Source: Paracoccus aestuarii
GTDB taxonomy: Bacteria; Pseudomonadota; Alphaproteobacteria; Rhodobacterales; Rhodobacteraceae
DNA length: 64,000 nt
Direction: 5' to 3'
Assembly: GCF_028553885.1 (NCBI RefSeq)
Contig: NZ_CP067169.1
Coordinates: 2,127,501-2,191,500, forward strand
A program made the position numbers and the translations under genes. Below, piece after piece: positions 8,948 to 16,757 of the stretch. The notes under the pieces were generated by a model, which had not been told where the DNA came from, searched no databases, and worked only from the letters and a program-made list of their open reading frames with translations. The stretch's first letter is position 1, and each line of letters begins with the position of its first letter.

Positions 8948-9748
8948 TCAGATGATGGCATGGCGCACCCGGGCAGACACCCATTCCGACACGACCACGG
9001 TGCCCAGGATCACCAGGATGATCAGCGTCACCTGCGGCCAGGCCAGCACGTTCAGGCTGGCTTGCAGCTGCGATCCGATCCCGCCCGCGCCGACCAGCCC
9101 CAGGATCGCGCTTTCGCGGATGTTGATGTCCCACCGAAAGACCGAGATGCCGTAGAAGGTCGGCAGCACCTGCGGCACGATCCCGTAATTCAGCACCTGC
9201 AGGCGGCTGGCGCCGGTGGCGGTGACGGCCTCGATCTGGGTGACGTCCGTCTCCTCGATCGCCTCGTAGAGCAGCTTACCGATGAAACCGATCGAGCGGA
9301 ACGCGATGGCCAGGATCCCCGCCAAGAGCCCCGGCCCCAGGATCGACACCAGCAGCAGCGCCCAGATCAGCGAGTTGATCGAGCGCGACGCCACGATCAG
9401 GAACAGCGCCACCGGCCGGGCGATCATCCGCGAGGGCGTGGTGTTCGACGCCGCCAGGAATGCCAGCGGCACGGCCAGCACGATGCCCAGGAGCGTGCCC
9501 AAGGTCGCGATGTTGATCGTGTCGATCAACGGCTGCCACAGACGCTCCAGATAGGACCAGCGCGGCGGCAGGGCGCGGCCGATCAGATCGGCGGCGGCAT
9601 TGGGCGCGTCATAGACGAAGACCCACATCGTGCGTTTCGTCATCAGGTTCCAGCACCAGACGAAGAGCGCGACCAGCCCCAGCCACCCGGCCCAGAGCGC
9701 CAATTGCCCGCGCGGCGTGCGGTGACGCCAGGTTTCCGCATGGGTCAT
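8948..9748 (-). CDS. phnE: phosphonate/phosphite-type ABC transporter permease (second PhnE)
   Basis: Protein of 266 residues with about six membrane helices and the BPD permease domain. The EAA loop region reads EAIEETDVTQIEAVTATGASRLQ and the C-terminal GxGGIGSQLQ pattern is present. It is the last gene of phnD-phnC-phnE-phnE, overlapping the preceding permease by four bases (ATGA). Two PhnE-type permeases probably form a heterodimeric channel. The transported compound (phosphonate, phosphite or phosphate ester) cannot be told from the permease. No C-P lyase gene is in the window. Confidence 0.9.
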   Translation of the reverse strand: MTHAETWRHRTPRGQLALWAGWLGLVALFVWCWNLMTKRTMWVFVYDAPNAAADLIGRALPPRWSYLERLWQPLIDTINIATLGTLLGIVLAVPLAFLAASNTTPSRMIARPVALFLIVASRSINSLIWALLLVSILGPGLLAGILAIAFRSIGFIGKLLYEAIEETDVTQIEAVTATGASRLQVLNYGIVPQVLPTFYGISVFRWDINIRESAILGLVGAGGIGSQLQASLNVLAWPQVTLIILVILGTVVVSEWVSARVRHAII

Positions 9749-10542
9749 TTCAGCATCCTCCGCAGATGGCCCGAGGCATATTCCGCGATCATCACGATCA
9801 CGATGATGATCAGCAGGATCGCCCCCGCGCTGTTATACTCATAGCGGTTCAGCGCCGTGTTCAGCGTGCCGCCGATGCCGCCCGCGCCCACGATCCCGAT
9901 CACCGCCGATTCCCGGAAATTGATGTCCAGCCGATAGAGGCTGAGGCCCAGCAGGCGCGGCATCACCTGCGGCTGAACGGCATAGTTCACCACCTGCCAC
10001 CAGCTGGCGCCGGTGGCACGCACGGCCTCGGCCTGGGCCTCGTCCATATCCTCGATATCCTCGGCCAGCAGCTTGGCGATGAACCCGATGGTGGCGAAGG
10101 TCAGCGTCAGGAACCCTGCAAACGCCCCGAAGCCGAAGAGGGCGACGAAGAAGATCGCCACGATGATCTCCTGCAGGGCCCGGCTGGCGGCGATGATGCT
10201 GCGACAGACCGCATAGACCCAACGCGGCGCCAGGTTGCGCGCCGCCCCCAGCCCGACGGGGATCGAGATCAGCACCCCCACCACGGTCGAGGTCAGCGTC
10301 ATCGTCAGGCTCTCGACCAGCCCGGTCGAGATGTCGCGCCAGCGGGTGGTGAAATCGGGCTGCAGAAAGCCGCCGACGAAACGCGCGCCGCGCTCCCACC
10401 CCTCGGCCATGCGGGCCCAGTTCACGTCGACGCTGCCGATGGCCAGGATCAGATAGAGGATCGCGCCCACAGCCAAGATGATGCGCCACGGGCGCGACCG
10501 GATCATCTGTGGCGGGCGGGACCAGGTCGTGGGATGCGCCAT
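9745..10542 (-). CDS. phnE: phosphonate ABC transporter permease (first PhnE)
   Basis: Protein of 265 residues starting at the ATG at 10542-10540, which overlaps the phnC stop by one base (TGATG). It has about six helices, an EAA loop around EDIEDMDEAQAEAVRATGAS and the shared IVGAGGIGGTLNTAL motif of PhnE proteins. It is clearly paralogous to the downstream permease but diverged. An in-frame region upstream of this start has no family similarity and overlaps phnC. It acts in the inner membrane with PhnC and the periplasmic PhnD. Confidence 0.92.
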   Translation of the reverse strand: MAHPTTWSRPPQMIRSRPWRIILAVGAILYLILAIGSVDVNWARMAEGWERGARFVGGFLQPDFTTRWRDISTGLVESLTMTLTSTVVGVLISIPVGLGAARNLAPRWVYAVCRSIIAASRALQEIIVAIFFVALFGFGAFAGFLTLTFATIGFIAKLLAEDIEDMDEAQAEAVRATGASWWQVVNYAVQPQVMPRLLGLSLYRLDINFRESAVIGIVGAGGIGGTLNTALNRYEYNSAGAILLIIIVIVMIAEYASGHLRRMLK

Positions 10543-11369
10543 CACAGCGCCTCCAGCAGGCGGTCGGCATCGGCGCGGGCCTGCGCCTCGTCCTCGGCAT
10601 CGTCGGCTGCGCATTTCTGCATCGCGGCCCAGTCCTCGGCGCCGTAGATGCGGGTCAGCACGTCGTCGGTCAGCTGGGATGGCGGGCCGTCAAAGACCAC
10701 GCGCCCGGCCTGAAGCCCGATGATCCGGTCGGCGAATTGCCGGGCCAGCAGCACGTCATGGATGTTGATGATCGCGGGCAGGGCGTCCTCGCGGCAGATC
10801 TCGGTGATCAGGCGCATGATCTGGCGGCTGGTGCGCGGGTCCAGGCTGGCCGTCGGCTCGTCGATCAGCAAAAGCTCCGGCTCCTGCTCCAGCGCGCGGG
10901 CGATGCCGACCCGCTGGCGCTGGCCGCCCGAGAGCGCATCGGCGCGCTTGTCCACATGCGCCGACAGGCCCACCCGGTCCAGCAGGCGATAGGCGCGCTG
11001 GATGTCCGCGCCCGGAAAGCGCCGCGTGAAGGACCGCCAAAAGGGCACATAGCCCAAGCGCCCCGACAGCACGTTCTCCATCACTGTCAGGCGTTCGACC
11101 AGGGCGTATTCCTGAAAGATCATCCCGATGCGCCGCCGCGCCCGACGCAGGTCGCGCGCATTGAGGCCCGTCACGTCCATGTCGTTCAGCATGACCCGGC
11201 CCGATGTCGGCTCGACCAGCCGGTTCAGGCAGCGGATCAGCGTCGATTTCCCCGCGCCCGACGGTCCGATCAGCCCGACCACCTGCCCCTTGGGCAGGTC
11301 GAAGGACACATCCGACAGAGCCTTGTCGCCGGTTTTGTAGGTCTTGGTCAGGTTCCGGATGCTCAGCAT
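10542..11369 (-). CDS. phnC: phosphonate ABC transporter ATP-binding protein
   Basis: Protein of 275 residues. Walker A is GPSGAGKST, the Q loop is [16 protein letters not shown] (the LVxRLxVxxNVLxGRLG pattern is typical of PhnC), the signature is [15 protein letters not shown] and Walker B is [13 protein letters not shown]. The ATG at 11369 follows a GAAAGGGG ribosome site at good spacing; a GTG six bases upstream is possible but too near that site. It powers uptake by the two PhnE permeases downstream. Confidence 0.94.
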   Translation of the reverse strand: MLSIRNLTKTYKTGDKALSDVSFDLPKGQVVGLIGPSGAGKSTLIRCLNRLVEPTSGRVMLNDMDVTGLNARDLRRARRRIGMIFQEYALVERLTVMENVLSGRLGYVPFWRSFTRRFPGADIQRAYRLLDRVGLSAHVDKRADALSGGQRQRVGIARALEQEPELLLIDEPTASLDPRTSRQIMRLITEICREDALPAIINIHDVLLARQFADRIIGLQAGRVVFDGPPSQLTDDVLTRIYGAEDWAAMQKCAADDAEDEAQARADADRLLEAL

Positions 11370-11438
11370 CGCCACCCCTTTCGCAAATGAGTTCGGGCGG
11401 GGTCATCCCCCGCCCGTCGCCCGAAGGCCGGTCGCGGA

Positions 11439-12383
11439 TCAGTTGCAGTCGTAGCTGACGCCCATCGCCGCATCGATGTCGCGCACGACCGACCAATGCT
11501 CAGCAAAGGTGATCGGGATGAACTGCGATTCGCCCGATTTGCTGAACTCCTCCGCCAGCGAGGTGCCCTCCCAGTCAAAGCTGAAGAAGGCGTCGCGGAT
11601 CGCCTCCTGCAGTTCGGGGGTCAGGTTATGGGCCGTGCCGTAGCCGGTCGTCGGGAAGGTCTCGGATTTGTAGATCGAGGTGATCTGATCCATCGACACC
11701 ACGCCCCGGTCCACCATCCGCGTCAGCACCGAATTGGCGATGGCGGCGGCGTCATAGTCGCGGTTGGCGACGCCCAGGATCGAATTGTCATGCGCGCCCG
11801 AAAAGGCGGGGGTGAAGTCGGTGCCCGCTTCCATGTCGTATTCGGCGGCCAGCAGGGCCGAGGGCGCCTTGAAGCCGGAATTCGAGGTTTCCGAGGTGAA
11901 GGCCATGGTCTTGCCGCGGATATCCTCGACCGATGCGATGCCGCTTTCGGGATGCGTGATGAACTCCATCTCATAGCCGAAGCTGCCGTCATCGGCGGCC
12001 ATCATCGCGAAGGGGCGAAAGCCCGCGCAGGCAATGGCCAGCGGGTTCGAGCCGGTGTTGAAGCCCGCGACATGCAGGCGGCCGGCGCGCATCGCCTCGA
12101 TCTGGGCGGCGTTCGACTGGACGGGGAAGAACTGGACGGGCTTGCCGGTGACCTCTTCCATATGGGCGAGGAAGTCCGACCAGGCCTCGGCATAGACGGC
12201 GGGATCCTCGACCGGGGTATAGGCAAAGATCAGCTGGGCGGGATCGACCAGCTGGGCCGGATCGGTGGGGATGTCGGCCACCATGTCGCCGTCATCGTCG
12301 GTATAAGGCGCGTCCAGCTGGAAATCGGCGAAGGCTGCGGTGCCGGCAAAGGTGAAGGCGGCGGTGATCAACAGATGTTTCAT
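11439..12383 (-). CDS. phnD: phosphonate-type periplasmic substrate-binding protein
   Basis: Protein of 314 residues with a Sec signal peptide (residues 1-19, cleavage near AFA-DFQ) and a PhnD-like binding domain. Recognisable parts are IEAMRAGRLHVAGFNTGS, the DIRGKTMAFTSETSNSGFKAPS segment read in pieces, and the HDNSILGV loop. It is the first gene of the operon, consistent with the high amounts needed for a binding protein. A three-unit Pho-box-like array lies 45-73 bp upstream. Ligand could be a phosphonate, phosphite or a phosphate ester. Confidence 0.92.
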   Translation of the reverse strand: MKHLLITAAFTFAGTAAFADFQLDAPYTDDDGDMVADIPTDPAQLVDPAQLIFAYTPVEDPAVYAEAWSDFLAHMEEVTGKPVQFFPVQSNAAQIEAMRAGRLHVAGFNTGSNPLAIACAGFRPFAMMAADDGSFGYEMEFITHPESGIASVEDIRGKTMAFTSETSNSGFKAPSALLAAEYDMEAGTDFTPAFSGAHDNSILGVANRDYDAAAIANSVLTRMVDRGVVSMDQITSIYKSETFPTTGYGTAHNLTPELQEAIRDAFFSFDWEGTSLAEEFSKSGESQFIPITFAEHWSVVRDIDAAMGVSYDCN

Positions 12384-12427
12384 GACGGGTCCCTTCCGTG
12401 AAGTCGAGGCCCGCCTAGCCTGCCCGG

Positions 12428-12456
12428 ATGACAGCGGGGTGACGGTCGGATGTCAG
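12428..12456 (-). promoter_or_regulatory. Pho box array upstream of phnD
   Basis: On the minus strand there are three heptamers CTGACAT, CCGTCAC and CTGTCAT, separated by CCGA and CCCG. This is exactly 11-bp periodicity, the known geometry of PhoB sites (CTGTCAT-N4-CTGTCAT). It ends 45 bp before the phnD start. PhoB control under phosphate limitation is inferred from the match. Confidence 0.75.
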
Positions 12457-12499
12457 TTCGGGGACGTTGCGCCCCCTGCGACAACCCGCCCCGCCCCGG

Positions 12500-13564
12500 T
12501 CACCCGGCCAGCGCCGCCACCAGCCGGTCGGCGAAGGCGCGTGTGCCCAACGGGCCGCCCATGTCGCCCGTGCGCCATTCGGGAACGGCGATGACGCGGG
12601 CCAGCGCGGCCTCGGTCCTGTCGGCGGCGGCGGTCAGGGCGGGATCGCCGCGCCGCTCGCCCAGCCAGCGCAGCAGCATGGCCGCCGATCCCACCAGCGA
12701 TGCCGGGTTCGCCCGGTCCCGCCCCGCGATCGAGGGGGCCGATCCGTGCTGGGCCTGCGCCATTGCGTGATCCGTCCCCGCATTCAGCGACGCGGCCAGG
12801 CCGATGCTGCCCGCGATCTCGGTCGCCTGATCCGACAGGATGTCGCCGAACATGTTCGTCGTCACGATCGTGTCGAAGGCCGACGCGTCGCGGACCAGCA
12901 GCGCGGCCATCGCGTCGACCAGGACCTCCTCGACCGCGACATCGGGAAAGGCGCGGGCGACCTCGCGCGTGCAGGACAGGAACAGCCCGTCGGTGATGCG
13001 CAGCACATTGGCCTTGTGCACGACGGTCAGGCGGCCGCCGCGCTGGCGGGCGATGCGGAACCCGGCCTCGGCGATGCGCATCGACCCTTGGCGGGTGACC
13101 TTGCGCATGGCGATGGCGACATCCTCGGTCGGCATGAATTCCCCGGTGCCCGCGACCATGGTGCGGTCGGCATAGAAGCCTTCGGTATTCTCGCGCACGA
13201 TGACCAGATCGACGGGCACGCCGCAGCGGGCCGGGAAATCCGGATGCGATTTCGCGGGCCGGATATTTGCGAACAGGTCCAGATGCTTGCGCAGATGGCC
13301 GGACGGGTTGATCCCGCCCCGATCCGCTGGCGGATAGTCATTGTGCGAGACCGGCCCCAGGATCACCCCATCCGCCGCCCGCGCCCGGTCCAGCAGCCCG
13401 TCGGGAAAGGTCGTGCCCGCGGCGGCCAGCGGGCGCAGGCCGACCTGGGCCTCCTCCAGCCGCAGGGGCAGGTCCAGCGCCTGCAGGACGCGGGTCGTGG
13501 CGCGGGTGATCTCGGGGCTGATGCCGTCGCCGTCGAGGATCAGCAGGTGGATCGGGTCGGTCAT
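12500..13564 (-). CDS. isocitrate/isopropylmalate-type dehydrogenase (decarboxylating, NAD-dependent)
   Basis: Protein of 354 residues of the beta-decarboxylating dehydrogenase family (IDH/IPMDH/tartrate dehydrogenase). It shows LLILDGDGISPEI at the start, the substrate loop VIVRENTEGFYADR, the catalytic K region VVHKANVLR, the metal site FDTIVTTNMFGDILSD and the NAD-binding HGSAPSIAGRDRANP. The RENTEG form is closer to NAD-isocitrate and tartrate dehydrogenases than to LeuB. Its start overlaps the AbrB-like gene stop (ATGA), so the pair is one unit. Beside tcu/tct genes it probably acts on a tri- or dicarboxylic 2-hydroxyacid. The true substrate is unknown. Confidence 0.88.
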   Translation of the reverse strand: MTDPIHLLILDGDGISPEITRATTRVLQALDLPLRLEEAQVGLRPLAAAGTTFPDGLLDRARAADGVILGPVSHNDYPPADRGGINPSGHLRKHLDLFANIRPAKSHPDFPARCGVPVDLVIVRENTEGFYADRTMVAGTGEFMPTEDVAIAMRKVTRQGSMRIAEAGFRIARQRGGRLTVVHKANVLRITDGLFLSCTREVARAFPDVAVEEVLVDAMAALLVRDASAFDTIVTTNMFGDILSDQATEIAGSIGLAASLNAGTDHAMAQAQHGSAPSIAGRDRANPASLVGSAAMLLRWLGERRGDPALTAAADRTEAALARVIAVPEWRTGDMGGPLGTRAFADRLVAALAG

Positions 13565-14637
13565 GGGCGGTTCCTGGGGCTGCGGGCGCGGCGGCCCGGT
13601 TTCGGGGGCGGCTTGACCCCCATGAATCGGGCGACAATGGGCGCGCCGGTGATGACGACGACGATCCGCGTCAGGTGATGCAGCACGACGAAGCCCAGAT
13701 CGGCGCCAACGACGATGGCCATAACGGTCAGCTCGGCTTGGCCGCCCGGGGCGAAGGCCAGAAACCCCTCCAGCGGGCGGGCAAGGCCGGTCAGCACCAC
13801 GAATTCGGTGAAGGCCGCCGCCAGCACCGCCAGGATCAGCACGAAGGCCAGGCCCGACAGCACGAAGACGCGCAGCTCGCGCAGGGTGACGCCGACGTAA
13901 TGGACGCCGATGCCGATGCCGATGAACAGCTGGGCCAGCATGATCGCCTCGGCCGGGGGGCGCTGCGTGATGATGCCCGCCAGGGACAGCGCGCCGGTGG
14001 TGATCATCGGCCCCAGGATCGAGGCGCCGAAAAGGCCCACCGCCTCGCCCCCCTTCCAGCCGACAAGCGCGGCGGCGACCATCCAGGCCAGCTGGTCCCA
14101 TCCGATGCTGGACAGGGGCGCGCCCATCGACCCCGACAGGGGCGCGTCATAGAGCCAGACCAGGATCATCGGCGCCAGCGTCACCAGCACCGCGACCCGC
14201 GTGACATGGATCAGCGACAGGGCGCGGACATCGGCCCCCGCCTCCTGCCCGAAGACGACCATGTCCTGCAACCCCCCCGGCATCGCGGCGTAATAGGACG
14301 TCGCCGGATCGAAGCCGAGCCTGCGAAAGAACGGCACCCCGACCAGCCCGATGATCAGGACATAGAGGGGGACCAAGGCGACGCTCATCGCCATCTGGGG
14401 GATCTGGCCGACCACGGCGGGGGTGATCGAGGCGCCCACCGCCACCCCCAGGATCGTGCGCGCGCCGACCGAGATCTGGCCCAGCCCGCGCAGCCGCGCC
14501 CCCATCAGCGCCGCGACCAGGCAAAAGGCCATCGGCCCGAACAAAAACGGCAGCGGCAGGCCCATCGCGTGAAAGACCCCCGCCCCGGCCAAGGCCAGCA
14601 GGACGGTTCCGATCCGGGGCAGAAGGGCGTGGCGCAT
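13561..14637 (-). CDS. AbrB-like (AmoA-like) membrane protein, putative transporter
   Basis: Protein of 358 residues, almost entirely hydrophobic, with about ten membrane segments. It carries the internal repeat of PF05145 proteins: MGLPLPFLFGPMAF near the N-terminus and LFGASILGPMITTGALSL in the second half, with PGGLQDMVVFGQEAGAD and FAPGGQAELTVMAIVVGAD. These proteins are often misnamed ammonia monooxygenase or AbrB regulator; an integral-membrane carrier is more likely. It starts at the ATG at 14637 after GGGAAG (an ATG at 14661 is an alternative). It overlaps the dehydrogenase by four bases and diverges from gntR-tcuAB. Confidence 0.82.
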   Translation of the reverse strand: MRHALLPRIGTVLLALAGAGVFHAMGLPLPFLFGPMAFCLVAALMGARLRGLGQISVGARTILGVAVGASITPAVVGQIPQMAMSVALVPLYVLIIGLVGVPFFRRLGFDPATSYYAAMPGGLQDMVVFGQEAGADVRALSLIHVTRVAVLVTLAPMILVWLYDAPLSGSMGAPLSSIGWDQLAWMVAAALVGWKGGEAVGLFGASILGPMITTGALSLAGIITQRPPAEAIMLAQLFIGIGIGVHYVGVTLRELRVFVLSGLAFVLILAVLAAAFTEFVVLTGLARPLEGFLAFAPGGQAELTVMAIVVGADLGFVVLHHLTRIVVVITGAPIVARFMGVKPPPKPGRRARSPRNRP

Positions 14638-14652
14638 CGTGGTCTTCCCGTG

Positions 14653-14690
14653 TTGACGCATCCTGTATCCAACTGTATGCACCCGGATGC
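14653..14690 (+). promoter_or_regulatory. divergent abrB-like/gntR promoter region with candidate GntR operator
   Basis: On the plus strand TTGACG (14653-14658) and TATGCA (14676-14681) are 17 bp apart. On the minus strand TTGCAT (14692-14687) and GATACA (14669-14664) are also 17 bp apart, so two promoters overlap. Direct repeats TGTATCCA and TGTATGCA (14664, 14674) and inverted arms GCATCC (14658-14663)/GGATGC (14685-14690) cover both -10 regions. This is a plausible binding site for the adjacent GntR protein. Confidence 0.45.
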
Positions 14691-14709
14691 AAGAGGCAAG
14701 CGAGGGCCC

Positions 14710-15375
14710 ATGACCGAAGATTCCGACACGCCGCAGGGACAGTCCGCCTATCGCCGCCTGCTGGCCGAGATCCGGGCGGGCCATCTGATCCCCGGCGCCC
14801 GCCTGCGCGAGACCGAGCTGGCCGAACGCTTCGGCATCTCGCGCACGCCCATCCGCGAGGCGATCCGCCAGCTGGAGGCTGACGGGCTGGTGACCCATCA
14901 GGCCCGCCAAGGCGCGACGATCCGCAGGCTGGACTATGCCGAGGTGCTGGAGCTCTACGAGATGCGGCTGGTCTTGGAGGGCACGGCCGCGCGGCTGGCC
15001 GCCCGCATGGCGCAGCGCGTCGAGCTGAACGAGCTGACCGAGATCAACGACGCCTTGGCCGGCGCCACCCCCGGCGCCGCCGCGCAGGAGCTGAACCGCC
15101 AGTTCCACCGCACCCTGCTGGACGCCGCCCGCAACCGCTTTCTGGTCAAGACCATGAGCGCGCTGCAGAAGACCCTGCTGATCCTGGGCCCCACCACCCT
15201 GTCCGAGACCGAACGCCACGAATCGGCCGCCATCGAGCATCGCGCCGTGATCGAGGCCATCGCCGCCCATGACGGCGACCGGGCCGAGGCCGCGATGCGC
15301 GCCCATGTCGAGGCCGCCCTGAACGCCCGCGTCCGCGGCATGCGCGGGCGCGAGATCCCCTTGGAGGACGAATGA
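14710..15375 (+). CDS. GntR family regulator (FCD/FadR subfamily)
   Basis: Protein of 221 residues. The N-terminal GntR winged helix (residues about 12-75) includes LIPGARLRETELAERFGISRT read in parts, PIREAIRQLEADGL and ARQGATIRRL. The C-terminal FCD ligand-binding domain has the metal-binding pattern, with ELNRQFHRTLLDAARNR and HRAVIEAIAAHDGDRAEAAMRAHVEAA in segments. FCD regulators usually sense carboxylic acids. It is the first gene before tcuA (ATGA overlap) and divergent from the abrB-like pair. It probably represses both and responds to the tricarboxylate substrate or a product. Confidence 0.92.
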   Translation: MTEDSDTPQGQSAYRRLLAEIRAGHLIPGARLRETELAERFGISRTPIREAIRQLEADGLVTHQARQGATIRRLDYAEVLELYEMRLVLEGTAARLAARMAQRVELNELTEINDALAGATPGAAAQELNRQFHRTLLDAARNRFLVKTMSALQKTLLILGPTTLSETERHESAAIEHRAVIEAIAAHDGDRAEAAMRAHVEAALNARVRGMRGREIPLEDE

Positions 15376-16757
15376 CCGAGACCTATGACATCGCGGTGGT
15401 GGGGGGCGGCAATGCCGCGCTCTGCGCCGCCATCACCGCAGCCGAGGCCGGTGCCCGCGTCATCATCCTGGAGGGCGCGCCCGAACCCTATCGCGGCGGC
15501 AATTCGCGCCATACGCGCAATTTCCGCTGCATGCATCGCGGGCCGATGTTCCCCCTGACCGGCAGCTACGAGGAGGAGGAATATCTCCACGACCTGATGC
15601 TGGTCACCAAGGGCAAGACGGACGAGCATCTGGCCCGTCTGGCGATCCGCACATCCGAGGAATGCCTGCCCTGGATGCAGGCGCATGGGGTGCGCTTTCA
15701 GCCCTCGCTGTCGGGGACGCTGTCGCTGTCGCGCACCAACGCCTTCTTTCTGGGCGGCGGCAAGGCGCTGGTGAACGCCTATTACAACACCGCGACCGAT
15801 CTGGGCATCGACATCCGCTACGAGGCCCAGGTCCGCCATGTCCATCGCGAGGGCCAGCGGATCACCCATCTGGAGGTCGAGATCGCCGGCGCCCCCGCGC
15901 AGACGATCAATGCGCGCGCCTTCGTGCTGGCCTCGGGCGGGTTTCAGGCGGATCTGGACTGGCTGGCGCGGGCCTGGGGACCCTCGGCGCGGAACTTCCT
16001 GATCCGCGGCACACCCTATAATCGCGGCGTGGTGCTGAAGGACATGCTGGATCAGGGCGCCGACAGCGTGGGCGATCCGACCCAGTGCCATGCTGTGGCC
16101 ATCGACGGGCGCGCGCCGCAATATGACGGCGGGATCGTGACGCGGCTGGACTGCGTGCCCTTTTCGGTCGTCGTGAACCGCGACGGCCAGCGCTTCTATG
16201 ACGAGGGCGAGGATACCTGGCCCAAGCGCTATGCGATCTGGGGCCGCCTGGTCGCGGCCCAGCCCGATCAGGTCGGCTATGCGCTGATCGACGCCAAGTC
16301 GATCGACCTGTTCATGCCCTCGGTCTTTCCGCCCATCGTGGCGGACACGATCCCGGAACTGGCGTCCAAGCTGGGCCTGGATCCTGCCGCGGTCAAGGCG
16401 ACGGTCGCGCAGTTCAACGCCGCCTGCCGCCCCGGCACCTTCCACCCGACCGAGCTGGACGGGCTGGCCACCGAAGGGTTGCAGACGCCCAAGACCAACT
16501 GGGCGCGTCCCTTGGACACCCCGCCCTTCTATGGCTACCAGCTGCGGCCCGGCGTGACCTTCACCTATCTGGGGCTGAAGGTGTCGGACCGCGCCCAGGT
16601 CCATTCCCCCGAAGGACCCATCACCAATCTCTGGGCCGCCGGAGAGATCATGGCAGGCTCGATCCTGGGCCAGGGCTATCTGGCGGGCTTCGGAATGACC
16701 ATCGGAACCGTCTTCGGACGCATCGCCGGCAAGGAGGCCGCCGCCCATGTCGCTTGA
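15372..16757 (+). CDS. tcuA: FAD-dependent tricarballylate dehydrogenase
   Basis: Protein of 461 residues in the fumarate reductase/succinate dehydrogenase flavoprotein family. The Rossmann FAD motif is VVGGGNAALCAA, followed by GGNSRHTRNFRC, where the family has its flavin-contact region. The capping domain region FFLGGGKALVNAYY and the C-terminal GEIMAGSILGQGYLAGFGM motif match the TcuA-type subgroup. In Salmonella TcuA oxidises tricarballylate to cis-aconitate and TcuB reoxidises the flavin; the same role is inferred here from the adjacent TcuB. It overlaps gntR by four and tcuB by eleven bases. Related flavoproteins act on other tricarboxylates, so the substrate is a family inference. Confidence 0.9.
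   Translation: MTETYDIAVVGGGNAALCAAITAAEAGARVIILEGAPEPYRGGNSRHTRNFRCMHRGPMFPLTGSYEEEEYLHDLMLVTKGKTDEHLARLAIRTSEECLPWMQAHGVRFQPSLSGTLSLSRTNAFFLGGGKALVNAYYNTATDLGIDIRYEAQVRHVHREGQRITHLEVEIAGAPAQTINARAFVLASGGFQADLDWLARAWGPSARNFLIRGTPYNRGVVLKDMLDQGADSVGDPTQCHAVAIDGRAPQYDGGIVTRLDCVPFSVVVNRDGQRFYDEGEDTWPKRYAIWGRLVAAQPDQVGYALIDAKSIDLFMPSVFPPIVADTIPELASKLGLDPAAVKATVAQFNAACRPGTFHPTELDGLATEGLQTPKTNWARPLDTPPFYGYQLRPGVTFTYLGLKVSDRAQVHSPEGPITNLWAAGEIMAGSILGQGYLAGFGMTIGTVFGRIAGKEAAAHVA

Noticed and set aside
8948-12456. Possible phosphonate natural-product or degradation cluster
   Set aside because: Only transporter genes are present; flanking genes are a carboxypeptidase and the tricarboxylate island.
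13561-14637. Membrane protein read as an AbrB transcription factor or ammonia monooxygenase
   Set aside because: It has about ten hydrophobic helices and no DNA-binding domain or copper-enzyme motifs; both names are historical for PF05145.
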